Positions 38,221 through 47,791 are shown, numbered from the stretch's first letter. The stretch is DNA of 64,000 bases from Lysobacter sp. HDW10 (GCF_011300685.1 NZ_CP049864.1:736885-800884); one strand, 5' to 3'. Notes: generated by a model from the letters alone, not told the origin. A program made the numbers and translations.

Positions 38221-38856
38221 TCAAATGACGCGCAGTGCGATGGCCTTGAGGACAGCACGCGTTCGATCGCGGGTGTCCAACTTCTCCAGAATGGCGGACA
38301 CATAGTTCTTCACTGTCCCTTCCGCCAGAAACAGACTGCGGGCAATTTCCTTGTTGCTGTAGCCGCCTGCAATCAAGCGCAAGATCGCCACTTCTTTTTC
38401 CGTGAATCGTTCGCGTGGCGCCTCGACCTGACGAAACTGAAATCGATGGCGCAATGGGTCTGTGCTAACGGGCAGTAGAAACGTTTCGCCGCGCGACACG
38501 CCCGTAATGACGTCGCGGAGGTCTTCGGGTGCGGCGTCTTTTAAAAGAAAACCCTGCGCGCCTGCCTCTGTCGCCCTTAACAGCAAGGCACTATCGTCAA
38601 ACGTGGTGAGGAAAACACACGGTGTCGCGTTGCCGGCTGCACGCAAGCGCACTAAGGCTTCAATGCCATCCAAACCCGGCATACGGATATCGGAGACGAT
38701 CAGATCAACAGGATGCGTCGCAAGACCTTCGATCAATCCATCGCCGTGCTCGGCTTCAAAGACGATCTCGATGCCCTGCTGTGTCAACAAGGCGCGCAAA
38801 CCTGCGCGAACCAACGCTTGGTCATCCGCCAACGCGACGCGTATGGATGTATTCAT
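38221..38856 (-). CDS. NarL/LuxR-type response regulator
   Basis: 211 residues. Receiver domain with Asp56 in VDLIVSDIRMPGLDG and a LuxR-type helix-turn-helix near 165-190 (GGYSNKEIARSLFLAEGTVKNYVS). Its start overlaps the stop of the histidine kinase (ATGA), so it is the partner of that kinase. The targets are unknown; the pair is DesKR-like in layout. Confidence 0.94.
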   Translation of the reverse strand: MNTSIRVALADDQALVRAGLRALLTQQGIEIVFEAEHGDGLIEGLATHPVDLIVSDIRMPGLDGIEALVRLRAAGNATPCVFLTTFDDSALLLRATEAGAQGFLLKDAAPEDLRDVITGVSRGETFLLPVSTDPLRHRFQFRQVEAPRERFTEKEVAILRLIAGGYSNKEIARSLFLAEGTVKNYVSAILEKLDTRDRTRAVLKAIALRVI

Positions 38857-39959
38857 GCGGGAAACGTCGCGGTGATGTGCATGCCGCCGGAACGATCTGC
38901 TTCAAACGCAACCAAGCCGCCAGCTTCTTCAACGCGCTCGCGCATGCCTTGCAACCCATTGCCACAGACCCAACGCTTGATGCGGGGACCATCGTCTTGA
39001 ATCGCCAAGTGCAGGTGTCCGTCGTGCACTTTCAACGACACATGCACAGTGGACGCGTCGCCATGCTTGGCGGCATTGGTAATTGCCTCTTGCACGCACC
39101 GCACGACCGCTTCCGCAGTACGGGCTTCAGTAATACACACCTCACCGCTCACATCCGCTTGCAAGCGCGGTCGCGCAAACGGCGCAGCGAGTGCGGCAAA
39201 GGCCGGGGCAATATCCAAGGCATCATCGACACGCAAGGCCTGCACCACACCACGAATATCGCTGAGCAGATCCGCAGACAATTGTTCAGCGTCGCGCAAT
39301 GCATGTTGATCGGGTGCCGCGAGCGCAAGTGCGCGCAAATTCAAACGCAGCGCCGTGAGCTTATGGCCGGCGACATCGTGCAGATCGCGCGCCACACGAT
39401 ACCGCTCGTGGCTGCGTGTTGTTTCCGCCAGCAAAACACGCGTGGCAAGCAGGTCGGCATTGACTTGCGCCATGTCGTCGCGCGCCTCTTCCAGTCGGCG
39501 CGAATAGGTAGACAAAAGCGCAGCAAATGCTTGAAAGCACGCATACAACAAAGTGACCAAGACGGGATGGTCGACGTCGCGCGCCACCATGATGAAATAC
39601 ACCGCTACATTGAGCAGCGTGGCAGTGATCAACAATCCCCGTTGCGGCCAATAGAACGAGGCATGCGCCACCCAAACGACCAACAATATTTGCGCGGCAC
39701 CCGTGTGCGAACCAAACCAAATCGCAATCAAGGCAATGACCGCCAAGGCCCCGCTCATGACAAACCCAATCAGCGTGCGTTGTGCTGCAAATGGCATCAG
39801 TTCCATCAGCAGCGACACGCCGATGTACGTCGCCACCGCCAACAAGGCGTAACGCTGGTCTGGCATGGGCAAGCTCAACATCGTGTAGCCCACCACTGCC
39901 GCTGTGACGTAGCCGACAAGGTTCAGAGGATCGAGCAAGCGCAAGCGAAGTGAGGCCAT
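38853..39959 (-). CDS. NarL-partner sensor histidine kinase (HisKA_3, DesK-like)
   Basis: 368 residues. Five or six membrane helices (about 12-150) form the sensor, followed by a coiled-coil link, HisKA_3 phospho-acceptor His194 in VARDLHDVAGHKLTAL, and an ATPase with N-box QEAITNAAKH and GLQGMRERVEEAGG. Such polytopic sensors without periplasmic loop often report membrane state, as DesK does. ATG 39959 was chosen because the first helix starts right after it; a longer in-frame start lacks any support. Confidence 0.9.
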   Translation of the reverse strand: MASLRLRLLDPLNLVGYVTAAVVGYTMLSLPMPDQRYALLAVATYIGVSLLMELMPFAAQRTLIGFVMSGALAVIALIAIWFGSHTGAAQILLVVWVAHASFYWPQRGLLITATLLNVAVYFIMVARDVDHPVLVTLLYACFQAFAALLSTYSRRLEEARDDMAQVNADLLATRVLLAETTRSHERYRVARDLHDVAGHKLTALRLNLRALALAAPDQHALRDAEQLSADLLSDIRGVVQALRVDDALDIAPAFAALAAPFARPRLQADVSGEVCITEARTAEAVVRCVQEAITNAAKHGDASTVHVSLKVHDGHLHLAIQDDGPRIKRWVCGNGLQGMRERVEEAGGLVAFEADRSGGMHITATFPA

Positions 39960-40109
39960 GCATGCATGGTGATGTGTGGACCAATCCGAAACAAGACACT
40001 CAACACAGAAAGTGACTTTTGGCAGGTCAATGCGGTGACCCGAGGCACTGCAATCGCGATGGCCTACCGCGCACGCTAAACGCACCTTGGTTGGCGAAAG
40101 GCCTCAGTC

Positions 40110-40844
40110 ATGATCGGATATACCTATTTTGTCGCCGTGCACGGCGCGTTGGGCGTCATCGCGCTCATCACTTTCTGGTCTGCCGCGATGTTCAAAAAAG
40201 GCAGCCCGAAACATCGCGCGGTGGGCAAAGTGTTTTTGTTGGCGATGGCCGGCATCGTTGTCAGCGGTATTCCGCTGGTGGTCGAGGCGGCGTTCTTTCG
40301 ACATCAACCGGGTGTCGCATTGTTCTTGACCTTCTTACTGCCCCTCACAGCACAAGCGTGTTGGGTCGCGTGGCGTGCGGTGACAGATAAACGCGATTGG
40401 AAGCGTTTGGTTGCGCGGCCCGGGTGGAAGCTTGCCAAGTGGTTGCCCGCGCTTTTGGCCGTGCCAGTGCTTTGGGTGGGCGCGCGCAGCGGTCAAATGA
40501 TTTTCGTGGGCTTTGCATTCATACCGTTGCTGTCGTACATCAACATGCATCGCTTTGAGCAGAAGGGCCCACAGCGCGGCAACTGGCACGTGGTCATGCA
40601 CTACCAGGCCATGCTGGGCGGCGGGATTGCGACACACGTGGCCTTCTTGTCGATTGCGATGAAACCCGCTTGGCGCTGGCTCTCCGCCCACACAGCCGTT
40701 CCGGACGGTTTAATACAAGCCTTTCCGTGGTTTGCACCGGTCGCAGTGGCCACCTTGGCGGGTGTGTATTTGGGTCGGAAATACAATCGACCGCAAACCG
40801 CACACGCCAAGTCGAACGTGAGCGCATCAGCGCTCACGGAGTGA
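40110..40844 (+). CDS. polytopic membrane protein of unknown function
   Basis: 244 residues with about seven membrane helices from residue 3 to 230. A His-containing motif KHRAVGKVFLLAMAGIVVSG recalls DUF2306-type membrane proteins, but the match is by eye only. It is divergent from the DesK-like kinase and could be a target of that pair. A weak aaagg site precedes the ATG. An 8-bp perfect hairpin at 40817-40838 lies in its 3' end ahead of convergent phhA. Confidence 0.7.
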   Translation: MIGYTYFVAVHGALGVIALITFWSAAMFKKGSPKHRAVGKVFLLAMAGIVVSGIPLVVEAAFFRHQPGVALFLTFLLPLTAQACWVAWRAVTDKRDWKRLVARPGWKLAKWLPALLAVPVLWVGARSGQMIFVGFAFIPLLSYINMHRFEQKGPQRGNWHVVMHYQAMLGGGIATHVAFLSIAMKPAWRWLSAHTAVPDGLIQAFPWFAPVAVATLAGVYLGRKYNRPQTAHAKSNVSASALTE

Positions 40845-40848
40845 TGCA

Positions 40849-41739
40849 TCAAACGTCGGCGTCGGTGGGCCAACCAGCACCGGTGCCTCGATGCACGATA
40901 CCGTCGGTTTCGAGCACGGTGCCGGCAGGCACGGACTCTTTTTCGGCAAGACGCGCATAGATGGGCGTGAAGTCGGGTGCGGTGGCATCCATCAATTGCT
41001 GGAACGAATCGATGACGAAGTACGTTTTCTGGAACGTATCGATGCGATATCGCGTTTGCATGATGCGTTCCAAATCAAAACAAATGCGATTCGGCGAATC
41101 AGATTCAAGCGAATACAAAGATTCGCCGGTGGATGAGACGATCCCGCTGCCATAAATACGCAGGCCATCCTTTTGTTGGATCAAGCCGAACTCGACCGTA
41201 TACCAATACAGGCGCGTCAGATTGACCAAGGCTTCCGGGCCAATACCGTGCGCCTTGACGCCACCGCGGCCATACGCCGCCATGTACTCGGCGAACGCGG
41301 GCAACATCAACAAGGGCACATGGCCAAACAGGTCGTGGAAAAGATCGGGCTCTTCGATGTAGTCGACTTGATCGGGGCGGCGAATCCACCACGTCACCGG
41401 GAAGCGACGATTCGCAAGGTGATCAAAAAAATCGAGCTCGGGCAGCAGACCTTCAACACCCAGCAGCGTCCAACCCGTCGCGGGTTCAAGCACGGCGTTG
41501 ATGTCTGAAAACTTCGGGATGTGATCGGGCGTCATGCCCATCGCATCTTGTGCCTTCAGAAATTCATCTGCCGCGCGACCCACCAACAATTTCCGTTGGC
41601 GTTCGTACAACAGTTTCCAAACCGCATGATCGTCAGCGGAATACGAATCCCAAGGTTGCTCGACGATGCCCGTGGCATACACCGGCACTTTGCCCTTGTC
41701 GGTATGAATATTTTCAAGTCGGCGGGGTGGCATGTTCAT
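40849..41739 (-). CDS. phhA: phenylalanine 4-hydroxylase
   Basis: 296 residues, single catalytic domain as in bacterial enzymes. Iron ligands are His135 and His140 in FHDLFGH and Glu183 in YWYTVEFGL. It hydroxylates phenylalanine to tyrosine using tetrahydropterin and oxygen. TAGAAT sits on the minus strand at 41751-41746, six bases ahead of the ATG, and there is no ribosome-binding site, so the transcript may be leaderless. MNM at the start offers a second ATG two codons on. Confidence 0.96.
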   Translation of the reverse strand: MNMPPRRLENIHTDKGKVPVYATGIVEQPWDSYSADDHAVWKLLYERQRKLLVGRAADEFLKAQDAMGMTPDHIPKFSDINAVLEPATGWTLLGVEGLLPELDFFDHLANRRFPVTWWIRRPDQVDYIEEPDLFHDLFGHVPLLMLPAFAEYMAAYGRGGVKAHGIGPEALVNLTRLYWYTVEFGLIQQKDGLRIYGSGIVSSTGESLYSLESDSPNRICFDLERIMQTRYRIDTFQKTYFVIDSFQQLMDATAPDFTPIYARLAEKESVPAGTVLETDGIVHRGTGAGWPTDADV

Positions 41740-41781
41740 GTCTTTATTCTACGCGTCCGTGATCGGCGGGATTCAAGCGCA

Positions 41782-41812
41782 AAAGGAAATGGCCGCACAG
41801 GGCGGCCATTTC
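41782..41812 (-). terminator. terminator of the outer-membrane protein gene
   Basis: An 11-bp perfect stem (GAAATGGCCGC at 41786-41796 with GCGGCCATTTC at 41802-41812) and a 5-base loop; on the minus strand it is followed by CTTTTG. It ends the barrel-protein transcript before phhA. Confidence 0.8.
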
Positions 41813-41840
41813 TTGATACCACACGGGGATGTGGATTTGA

Positions 41841-42470
41841 TTAGAAGCGGTATTCGCCGCCAACACTCAAGGTGTTGCTGTTGTAACGGTTCTTCGCACC
41901 GGTCACGGCGTCATTGTTGCGGCCGCGGAAGTAGTCGTAGTTCAAGCCAACGCCCACATTCGGGGTGAAGTCATAGCCGACACCCAAACCGGCATACGGC
42001 GTCACCGTGCCCTTGTCGGTAGTGACGATATTGGTCGAGTTCGCAAGCAGGTTGGTTTCAACCTTGCTGTCAGCGCGCATCACGCCACCGCGTGCTTGAC
42101 CGTACCAACCGGTGGTTGCGGCCTGGTCTTGGCTAAAGCGCATCTTGCCGACCACGCCCACACCGTAACCGGTGACGCGTTGGTTCACCGAACCGGCGCC
42201 CGCAGGCAGGGTGGTGTCCTTGTCGTAATAGCGACCGTAGAAGCCTTCAACTGCCACGTTCGGCGTGAAGTAGTAGCCACCGCGCACGTTCACAGAGGTG
42301 TCTTTCGAATCCGGTACACCGGCGGTGCCGTTGTTGATTTCGGTTTTGCCGACTTCACCACGGATGAAGGCGCCTTTCTTACCGGCGTCCTGGGCAAATG
42401 CGCCTGTGGACACGAGGGCCAAAGCAGCTGCGGCCAAAGAAGTGAATGCGAGTGTCTTTTTATTCTTCAT
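41841..42470 (-). CDS. outer-membrane beta-barrel protein (OmpA/OmpW-like fold)
   Basis: 209 residues. Signal peptide with cleavage near AFAQ (about residue 27). Mature part alternates polar and hydrophobic residues with repeated Gly/aromatic strands (VNVRGGYYFTPNVAVEGFYG, YAGLGVGYDFTPNVGVGLNYDYF) and ends in a C-terminal Phe (GGEYRF), the BamA recognition signature. This is an 8-stranded surface barrel; no OmpA peptidoglycan domain follows. agagaagaa precedes the ATG. The 220-base gap upstream shows no other gene. Confidence 0.88.
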   Translation of the reverse strand: MKNKKTLAFTSLAAAALALVSTGAFAQDAGKKGAFIRGEVGKTEINNGTAGVPDSKDTSVNVRGGYYFTPNVAVEGFYGRYYDKDTTLPAGAGSVNQRVTGYGVGVVGKMRFSQDQAATTGWYGQARGGVMRADSKVETNLLANSTNIVTTDKGTVTPYAGLGVGYDFTPNVGVGLNYDYFRGRNNDAVTGAKNRYNSNTLSVGGEYRF

Positions 42471-42690
42471 GGTTCTTCTCTCTTTCGCCCCGTAGGAGGG
42501 AGGTGGGGCGCAGAGAAAAGATAGGGCTGCCTTCCGGCAAAGAAAACCCCGCTTAACATCTCTGTAAATCAATTGCTTAGGTAGGAAACCGCAAGCTGAA
42601 TGTGAAATGTTAAACGGCGGCTCGCATCAGATTCAGTTCATCCGCGGTGTGTCTCGCCCCATTCAGGGTTTGCCAGCGCCCGCGGTCGGA

Positions 42691-43497
42691 TCAATAGCCG
42701 TCACCGTCAAGAATTCGGCCCACTTGGCCAAGAATTGAACCTTCGCCGACGTTCTTGCCACCGCCTTGTGGCGCCGCGGCGAACATGCGGCCTGCCATGC
42801 GGGAGAAAGGCAAAGACTGCAACCAGACGTGACCGGGACCGGTCAAGGTTGCGAGGAACATGCCTTCGCCGCCGAAGATCATGCTCTTGATACCACCGGC
42901 CGCACGAATGTCCATGTTGACGCTCGGTTGGAATGCAACAACGCAGCCGGTGTCGACATCAATGCGTTCGCCTGCAGCGAGTTGTTTTTCAACCAAGGTG
43001 CCGCCCGCGTGCACAAACACCATGCCGTCGCCTTCCAGCTTTTGCATGATGAAACCTTCGCCGCCAAACAAGCCGGTGAGAATTTTGCGTTGCAAATGAA
43101 TGCCGAGCGATACACCGCGCGCGCCGGCTAAAAAACTGTCCTTCTGACAGATCAAGGTGCCGCCAAGATCTGACAATTTCAAAGGCACGACCGTGCCTGG
43201 ATACGGCGCTGCAAATGCCACATGGGCTTTGCCTTGACCGGTATGGGTGAACACGGTCGTGAACAAACTTTCGCCGGTCACTAAGCGTTTGCCGGCTGAG
43301 AACAGCTTGCCCATCACACCGCCGCCGCCCGCATCGCTGCCGTCGCCAAAGACCGTATCCATCTGCACGGAAGAATCCTTGTACATCAGTGAACCCGCTT
43401 CAGCGATCGCGCTCTCACCCGGATCCAGTTCTACTTCAACGAAGGGCATGTCATTACCGACAATCTTGTAGTCGATCTCGTCGTTGGCGCGGCTCAT
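42691..43497 (-). CDS. TIGR00266/AIM24-family protein
   Basis: 268 residues with the Gly-rich beta-prism pattern of this family: FVEVELDPGESAIAEAGSLMYKD near the start, GGEGFIMQKLEGDGMVFVHAGG in the middle and GGEGMFLATLTGPGHVWLQSLPF near the end. Family members are widespread and uncharacterised in bacteria. No signal peptide. Stands alone, 36 bases after the rhomboid gene's stop on the same strand, so possibly cotranscribed. Confidence 0.9.
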   Translation of the reverse strand: MSRANDEIDYKIVGNDMPFVEVELDPGESAIAEAGSLMYKDSSVQMDTVFGDGSDAGGGGVMGKLFSAGKRLVTGESLFTTVFTHTGQGKAHVAFAAPYPGTVVPLKLSDLGGTLICQKDSFLAGARGVSLGIHLQRKILTGLFGGEGFIMQKLEGDGMVFVHAGGTLVEKQLAAGERIDVDTGCVVAFQPSVNMDIRAAGGIKSMIFGGEGMFLATLTGPGHVWLQSLPFSRMAGRMFAAAPQGGGKNVGEGSILGQVGRILDGDGY

Positions 43498-43533
43498 AGC
43501 GAATTCCTCTAATACATGATGGGTGGCGAAGCT

Positions 43534-44220
43534 TCAGAACTGTCGGTTGTCATCCGAATCCGTATCGGCTTCTTCTTCAAGTTCCCAACTGTAAACGCGG
43601 CGCGGCGGCAGCGGATCGGCCGTTCGTAATGTGAAGGCGCAAAGCAAGCCTGCCAGTGCACCGCCTAAATGCGACTGCCAAGAGATCCCCGCCTCTTGCG
43701 GAAAGATGGTCATCATCATGCCGCCATAGACGAGGAAGGCGATCATCGCCGCCGCGACTGCCGCGCGGTCACGGCGCAGCAGGCCGAGAAAGAACACCAA
43801 GAACATCAGGCCGTGGGTGATGCCGCTGGCGCCGAGATGATGTTCGCCCTGTGCACCCAATAGCCACGCACCGAGTCCTGAGCCAAGCCACATCCACGGC
43901 AAGGCGCGCACGGTGGCGCGCGGGTAAACGCTTCCGGCCAGCGTGCCGAGTAGCAAGATGGCAATGCTGTTGCTGAGCACGTGATTCCAACCGCCATGCA
44001 GCAGGGGCGCAAAGAGGAGGCCCAACAAGCCCAGTGCACTGCGCGGCTGTACCGTTAAGGCGTGGATGTCGACAGTCGCCAGTGCGGCATGGAGCGTAAG
44101 GACCAGCAGCGTCGCCACCGCACTCCAGCGAAATGCGCGCCGAACGCGCATGCGATCCAGCTGCTTTTGCAGCGCGGCGTTCGAGGGTTCTGGCATGGGG
44201 ATGTGCATGCAAATTGACAT
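43534..44220 (-). CDS. rhomboid-family intramembrane serine protease
   Basis: About 228 residues with six membrane helices. Catalytic Ser is in HHLGASGITHGLMF (GASG motif) and catalytic His in WQSHLGGALAGLL; NHVLSNSIAIL contains the conserved Asn/His. Rhomboids cut substrates within the membrane. The start is uncertain: ATG at 44220, 44208 or 44196, or GTG 44259 are all in frame and none has a strong ribosome-binding site. It diverges from rlmI. Confidence 0.87.
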   Translation of the reverse strand: MSICMHIPMPEPSNAALQKQLDRMRVRRAFRWSAVATLLVLTLHAALATVDIHALTVQPRSALGLLGLLFAPLLHGGWNHVLSNSIAILLLGTLAGSVYPRATVRALPWMWLGSGLGAWLLGAQGEHHLGASGITHGLMFLVFFLGLLRRDRAAVAAAMIAFLVYGGMMMTIFPQEAGISWQSHLGGALAGLLCAFTLRTADPLPPRRVYSWELEEEADTDSDDNRQF

Positions 44221-44275
44221 GGCGGCAGCCAAACCCAAAAGCAAGCCTAAACCGCACACGCTTTACAATGCACGC

Positions 44276-45445
44276 ATGAATGAATTGATCCAAAGAGTGC
44301 GCTTGAAGAATGCGTGGAACTCCACCCATCCGTGGATTTTCCAACGCTTGGTCGAAAAGCCGGCCCAGCGCCCCAAGCCCGGCAGCATTGTCGACGTGGA
44401 AGGTGTCGATGGCCGTTATATCGGTCAGGGCTTCTACAACGGCCATTCACGCATTGCGCTGCGAATCTTGAGCAACTCGCAAAACGAGGTCATCGACCAA
44501 GATTGGTTCGAAGCCAAAATCAAAGAAGCCGTGGCACTGCGTCGTGACATCTTGAAGTTGGATTCGGTCAGCAATGCTTGGCGTGTCTTCCACAGTGAAG
44601 GCGATGGCATCAGTGGCTTGGTCATCGATCGTTACGACGACTTGATCGTGGTCGGTTTCTTCAGTGCGGGTGCATGGCGACATCGTGAGTGGATATTCAA
44701 CGCGTTACGCAATGTGTTCCCCGGCTGTCGCTTCCATAGCTTTGCCGATGAACACGTGCAAAAGCAGGAAAGCTTTGACTATCGCGACACGCAAGGCACG
44801 GCGCCCGCACTCATCACCGAATACGGCATCAAGTTTCAAGCCGATCCGGCGGGCGCGCACAAAACAGGTTTCTTTGCCGACCAACGCGACAACCGCGAGT
44901 GGTTGTCGCACCTGTGTGCGGGCAAGCGTGTCCTCGATCTCTGCTGCAACACCGGGGGCTTTGGTGTGTACGCGGCCGTGCGTGGTGCTGAAGAAGTCGT
45001 GGGTATCGATATCGATCCGGCGGTGCTCGACATCGCGCGCAACAACGCGCGATTGAACGGCGTGAAGCCACGCTATGTACAAGCGGACATCTTCCCGTGG
45101 TTGCGCGACGCGGCACAACAAGGCGAACAGTTTGATGTGGTGATCTTGGATCCCGCAAAGATGACCCGCGACCGTGAGCAAGTGATTAGTGCGCTTAAGA
45201 AGTATTTGGATATGAACAAGCTCGCGCTTGGCGTGGTCAAGCCGGGTGGTTTGTTCGCGACCTTCTCCTGCACCGGTTTGGTCAGTGAAGAACAGTTCTT
45301 GGATATGCTCCGCCGCGCTGCGTTTTACGCAGGACGCACCGTGCAAGTGTTGAAGGTGTCCGGCGCCGGCGCCGACCATCCCTTCCTCGCGCAGGTGCAA
45401 GAATCACGCTATCTGAAAGCGGTGTTCTGCCGCGTATTGGACTGA
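44276..45445 (+). CDS. rlmI: 23S rRNA methyltransferase RlmI
   Basis: 389 residues. N-terminal PUA domain (about 1-80, HPWIFQRLVEK, GSIVDVEGVDGRYIGQGFYN) followed by a Rossmann SAM domain with VLDLCCNTGGFGVYAA, EVVGIDID and DVVILDPAKMTR, and the thiol motif TFSCTG. It methylates a cytosine (m5C1962 in E. coli numbering) of 23S rRNA. TACAAT at 44264-44269 is six bases before the ATG with no ribosome-binding site, again suggesting a leaderless mRNA. Confidence 0.9.
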   Translation: MNELIQRVRLKNAWNSTHPWIFQRLVEKPAQRPKPGSIVDVEGVDGRYIGQGFYNGHSRIALRILSNSQNEVIDQDWFEAKIKEAVALRRDILKLDSVSNAWRVFHSEGDGISGLVIDRYDDLIVVGFFSAGAWRHREWIFNALRNVFPGCRFHSFADEHVQKQESFDYRDTQGTAPALITEYGIKFQADPAGAHKTGFFADQRDNREWLSHLCAGKRVLDLCCNTGGFGVYAAVRGAEEVVGIDIDPAVLDIARNNARLNGVKPRYVQADIFPWLRDAAQQGEQFDVVILDPAKMTRDREQVISALKKYLDMNKLALGVVKPGGLFATFSCTGLVSEEQFLDMLRRAAFYAGRTVQVLKVSGAGADHPFLAQVQESRYLKAVFCRVLD

Positions 45446-45451
45446 TACCTC

Positions 45452-46165
45452 GTGGCCCTGGGGAAGCTGGCAAAAGCCCATCACGAAACGCATCGCATCG
45501 ATCGCATCGGCTGGTTGCGTGCGGCCGTATTGGGCGCGAATGACGGATTGATCTCCACGAGTTCGTTGTTGGTCGGTGTGGCTTCGGCGAATGCGCAGCC
45601 CGCGACGCTCATGATGACCGGTCTCGCCGCACTCGTTGCGGGCGCACTGTCTATGGCGGCGGGCGAATATGTGTCTGTCAGTTCGCAAGCAGACACGGAA
45701 GCTGCGGATATCGCGAAAGAAGAGCGCGAATTGGTTGAAATGCCAGACGCAGAACTCAAGGAGTTGATTCACATCTATCAACGCCGGGGTCTGAGCAAGG
45801 CGCTTGCAACAGAAGTTGCAGAAGCCATGACCCAACACGATGCATTAGGCGCGCACTTGCGTGATGAGCTGGGCATCCATGAAGTCAATGTTGCAAAGCC
45901 GGTTCAAGCCGCTTTGTCATCCGCTGCCGCATTTGCTGTCGGCGCGCTGCCGCCTTTGGGATTGGTGTGGTGGATGCAGGGCCCGCAGCTCTCCATCAGT
46001 TTGATTGCCATGACGCTGGTGCTGTTGGCGGTGCTCGGTGCAGTGGCTGGCCGTCTCGGTGGTGCGTCGATCGCCAAAGGCGCTGCGCGCGTGATGGTTT
46101 GGGGTTCTCTCGCCATGGCGGCGACGTGGGCGATCGGTCGCGCCTTTGGTGTCGCAGCAGGTTAA
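45452..46165 (+). CDS. VIT/CCC1-family iron-manganese transporter
   Basis: 237 residues with five membrane helices in two groups (about 18-70 and 150-235) and a cytoplasmic, Glu-rich metal-binding helix bundle (about 72-145, EERELVEMPDAELKELIH). LGANDGLISTSSLLVGVA and GALSMAAGEYVSVSSQ are VIT family hallmarks. It exports Fe2+ or Mn2+ from the cytoplasm. GTG start, six bases after rlmI, so probably in the same transcript. Confidence 0.9.
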   Translation: MALGKLAKAHHETHRIDRIGWLRAAVLGANDGLISTSSLLVGVASANAQPATLMMTGLAALVAGALSMAAGEYVSVSSQADTEAADIAKEERELVEMPDAELKELIHIYQRRGLSKALATEVAEAMTQHDALGAHLRDELGIHEVNVAKPVQAALSSAAAFAVGALPPLGLVWWMQGPQLSISLIAMTLVLLAVLGAVAGRLGGASIAKGAARVMVWGSLAMAATWAIGRAFGVAAG

Positions 46166-46197
46166 TCGACGCGTCTCAGCACCATCGTGTGCGAAAG

Positions 46198-46225
46198 CAC
46201 AGGGGAATTTGAAGTTCCCGCTGTG
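46198..46225. terminator. convergent hairpin after VIT gene
   Basis: CACAGGGGAA pairs with TTCCCGCTGTG with one bulge around a 7-base loop. No T-run; located between convergent genes. Confidence 0.45.
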
Positions 46226-46244
46226 TGCCAACCCGACATCACAC

Positions 46245-46553
46245 TCAAGCAAACAAGTACGCAAAGAACTGACTGAGCGCATTGACCGCCAGTTCGATCC
46301 AAATGAGCACGACAACGGCAAGAATGCCCAAGCCCACCGCCCATTTCTGTGGCCTCGTCTTCACCTTGCGTGAGAAGGTCTCAAACGCAAGACCAGCGAC
46401 AAACAACAGCGCACCCATGATCACGAAATCCATGGGGCCCCAATGCCATCCTTCGCCGGGTGCCTTCGCGCGATCAAACCAGGTCATCGCAAGCGGCACT
46501 GACAATAGCAATGCCGTGCCAATCGCCGGTCGTGACCAAACCTGTGTATTCAT
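46245..46553 (-). CDS. small membrane protein, unknown
   Basis: 102 residues, ATG 46553 with GGAG ahead of it. Three hydrophobic segments (about 10-25, 40-60, 72-95). FDRAKAPGEGWHWGPMDFVIMGALLF resembles small inner-membrane proteins seen in many proteobacteria. No function assigned. Confidence 0.65.
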   Translation of the reverse strand: MNTQVWSRPAIGTALLLSVPLAMTWFDRAKAPGEGWHWGPMDFVIMGALLFVAGLAFETFSRKVKTRPQKWAVGLGILAVVVLIWIELAVNALSQFFAYLFA

Positions 46554-46662
46554 GCTGTAGCTCCGTTCCTCATCCTTGAAACAGAGCATGCAAGTGAATT
46601 GTGTGCTGTGTATGAAGTTCTGAAAAATCGATACGCGTCGCGTCTCTGAGTTGGCGGCTCGG

Positions 46663-47199
46663 TTAAAACGCCGAACCGGGTTGGCTTAAGAAAACCAATT
46701 CTGCCGGTGTCGACGTGCGGCCAAGCACAGCGTTTCTGTGTGGATAGCGGCCAAACTGATCGATGATCGCTTTATGCCGCAATTCGAAATCGAAGTACGT
46801 GCCTTCCGTGAATTGCTTGTAAAGCGCTTCTGCTTCGCCATGGATCAGTGCAGATTCGCTGTGCATATACGGCAGCAAGCAGAAACTGCGTTGTGTCGGT
46901 TCGAGCACCTGCATCGCGCCGTTCGCAACCGCTTCCTGTGCAAGCACCAACGCGATACCGTCTTGCGCAAAGGCCTGCGCGGTGCCGCGATAGACGTTGC
47001 GTGAAAACTGATCGAGCACAATGATCTCGGCCAGTCGTCCGGCGGCGGTGTCGCGCCACGCATAGAGCTCCCCAGCGGCAGCGCGGTGCATGAGGTCAAG
47101 AAAGCGCGCACGAATGAGCGCATCGAAATCAGGATCAGAGGCGAACCACTGCTTCGGATCGATCTCGTCAAACCAGAAATCCAGAATCTCATTCGGCAT
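46663..47199 (-). CDS. DUF924-family protein
   Basis: 178 residues. Typical DUF924 pattern: EILDFWFDEIDPKQWF near the start, IIVLDQFSRNVYRGTAQAFAQD in the middle, FCLLPYMHSESALIHGEA and DQFGRYPHRNAVLGR near the end. TPR-like helical fold, function unknown. It starts one base after the stop of the TMEM175 gene, so both are one operon. Confidence 0.92.
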   Translation of the reverse strand: MPNEILDFWFDEIDPKQWFASDPDFDALIRARFLDLMHRAAAGELYAWRDTAAGRLAEIIVLDQFSRNVYRGTAQAFAQDGIALVLAQEAVANGAMQVLEPTQRSFCLLPYMHSESALIHGEAEALYKQFTEGTYFDFELRHKAIIDQFGRYPHRNAVLGRTSTPAELVFLSQPGSAF

Positions 47200-47200
47200 G

Positions 47201-47791
47201 TCAGCGCCCTTCGAAGATGGTGTGCTCAATCCGACGGTCAGGCACCAACCATAGAAGCGCCACACCGGTGTAGAGCGCTTGCGCAATGTACGGACTTACC
47301 CATGTCAGTCCGATCCCTGCCAGATACACGATCGGCGACAGCTTGCCTTTCCAATCAGAACCCAGGGCGTGTCGCAGCGCTGAGCTATTGCCTTCCGCAG
47401 CCGTAATCCGCTGTTGCAAGATCGCATAGGCAATGGCAGCTGCAAACAGCACGCCACCATACACAGCACTTGGAAGTGGCGCGGCGTGGTTCTCGCCCAT
47501 CCAACCGGTGGCGACCGGCATCAATGACAACCAAAACAGCAGGTGCAGATTGGCCCACAGGATGCTGCCGGTGACTTTGCTGCTTGCCTGCAGCAAGTGG
47601 TGGTGATTGTTCCAGTAGATGCCGACGTATACGAAGCTCAGGATGTAGCTCAGAAACTTCGGAAGCAGGGGCATCAGCGCCTCGGATGTTGCGCCGTGGG
47701 GCACCTTGAGCTCGAGCACCATGATCGTGATGATGATGGCCAGCACGCCATCACTGAATGCTTCCAAGCGGCCTTTTCCCATGATCGCCAT
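47201..47791 (-). CDS. TMEM175-family (DUF1211) potassium channel
   Basis: 196 residues with about six membrane helices. The family selectivity motif is RLEAFSDGVLAIIITIMVLELK (first helix), and FVYVGIYWNNHHHLLQA follows. Bacterial TMEM175 proteins are leak-type K+ channels. Start at 47791 has a GGGAG site. Upstream gene of a two-gene operon with the DUF924 protein. Confidence 0.9.
   Translation of the reverse strand: MAIMGKGRLEAFSDGVLAIIITIMVLELKVPHGATSEALMPLLPKFLSYILSFVYVGIYWNNHHHLLQASSKVTGSILWANLHLLFWLSLMPVATGWMGENHAAPLPSAVYGGVLFAAAIAYAILQQRITAAEGNSSALRHALGSDWKGKLSPIVYLAGIGLTWVSPYIAQALYTGVALLWLVPDRRIEHTIFEGR

Noticed and set aside
38622-39953. 443-codon frame antisense to the DesK-like kinase
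   Set aside because: Same shadow composition; the minus-strand kinase has all catalytic boxes.
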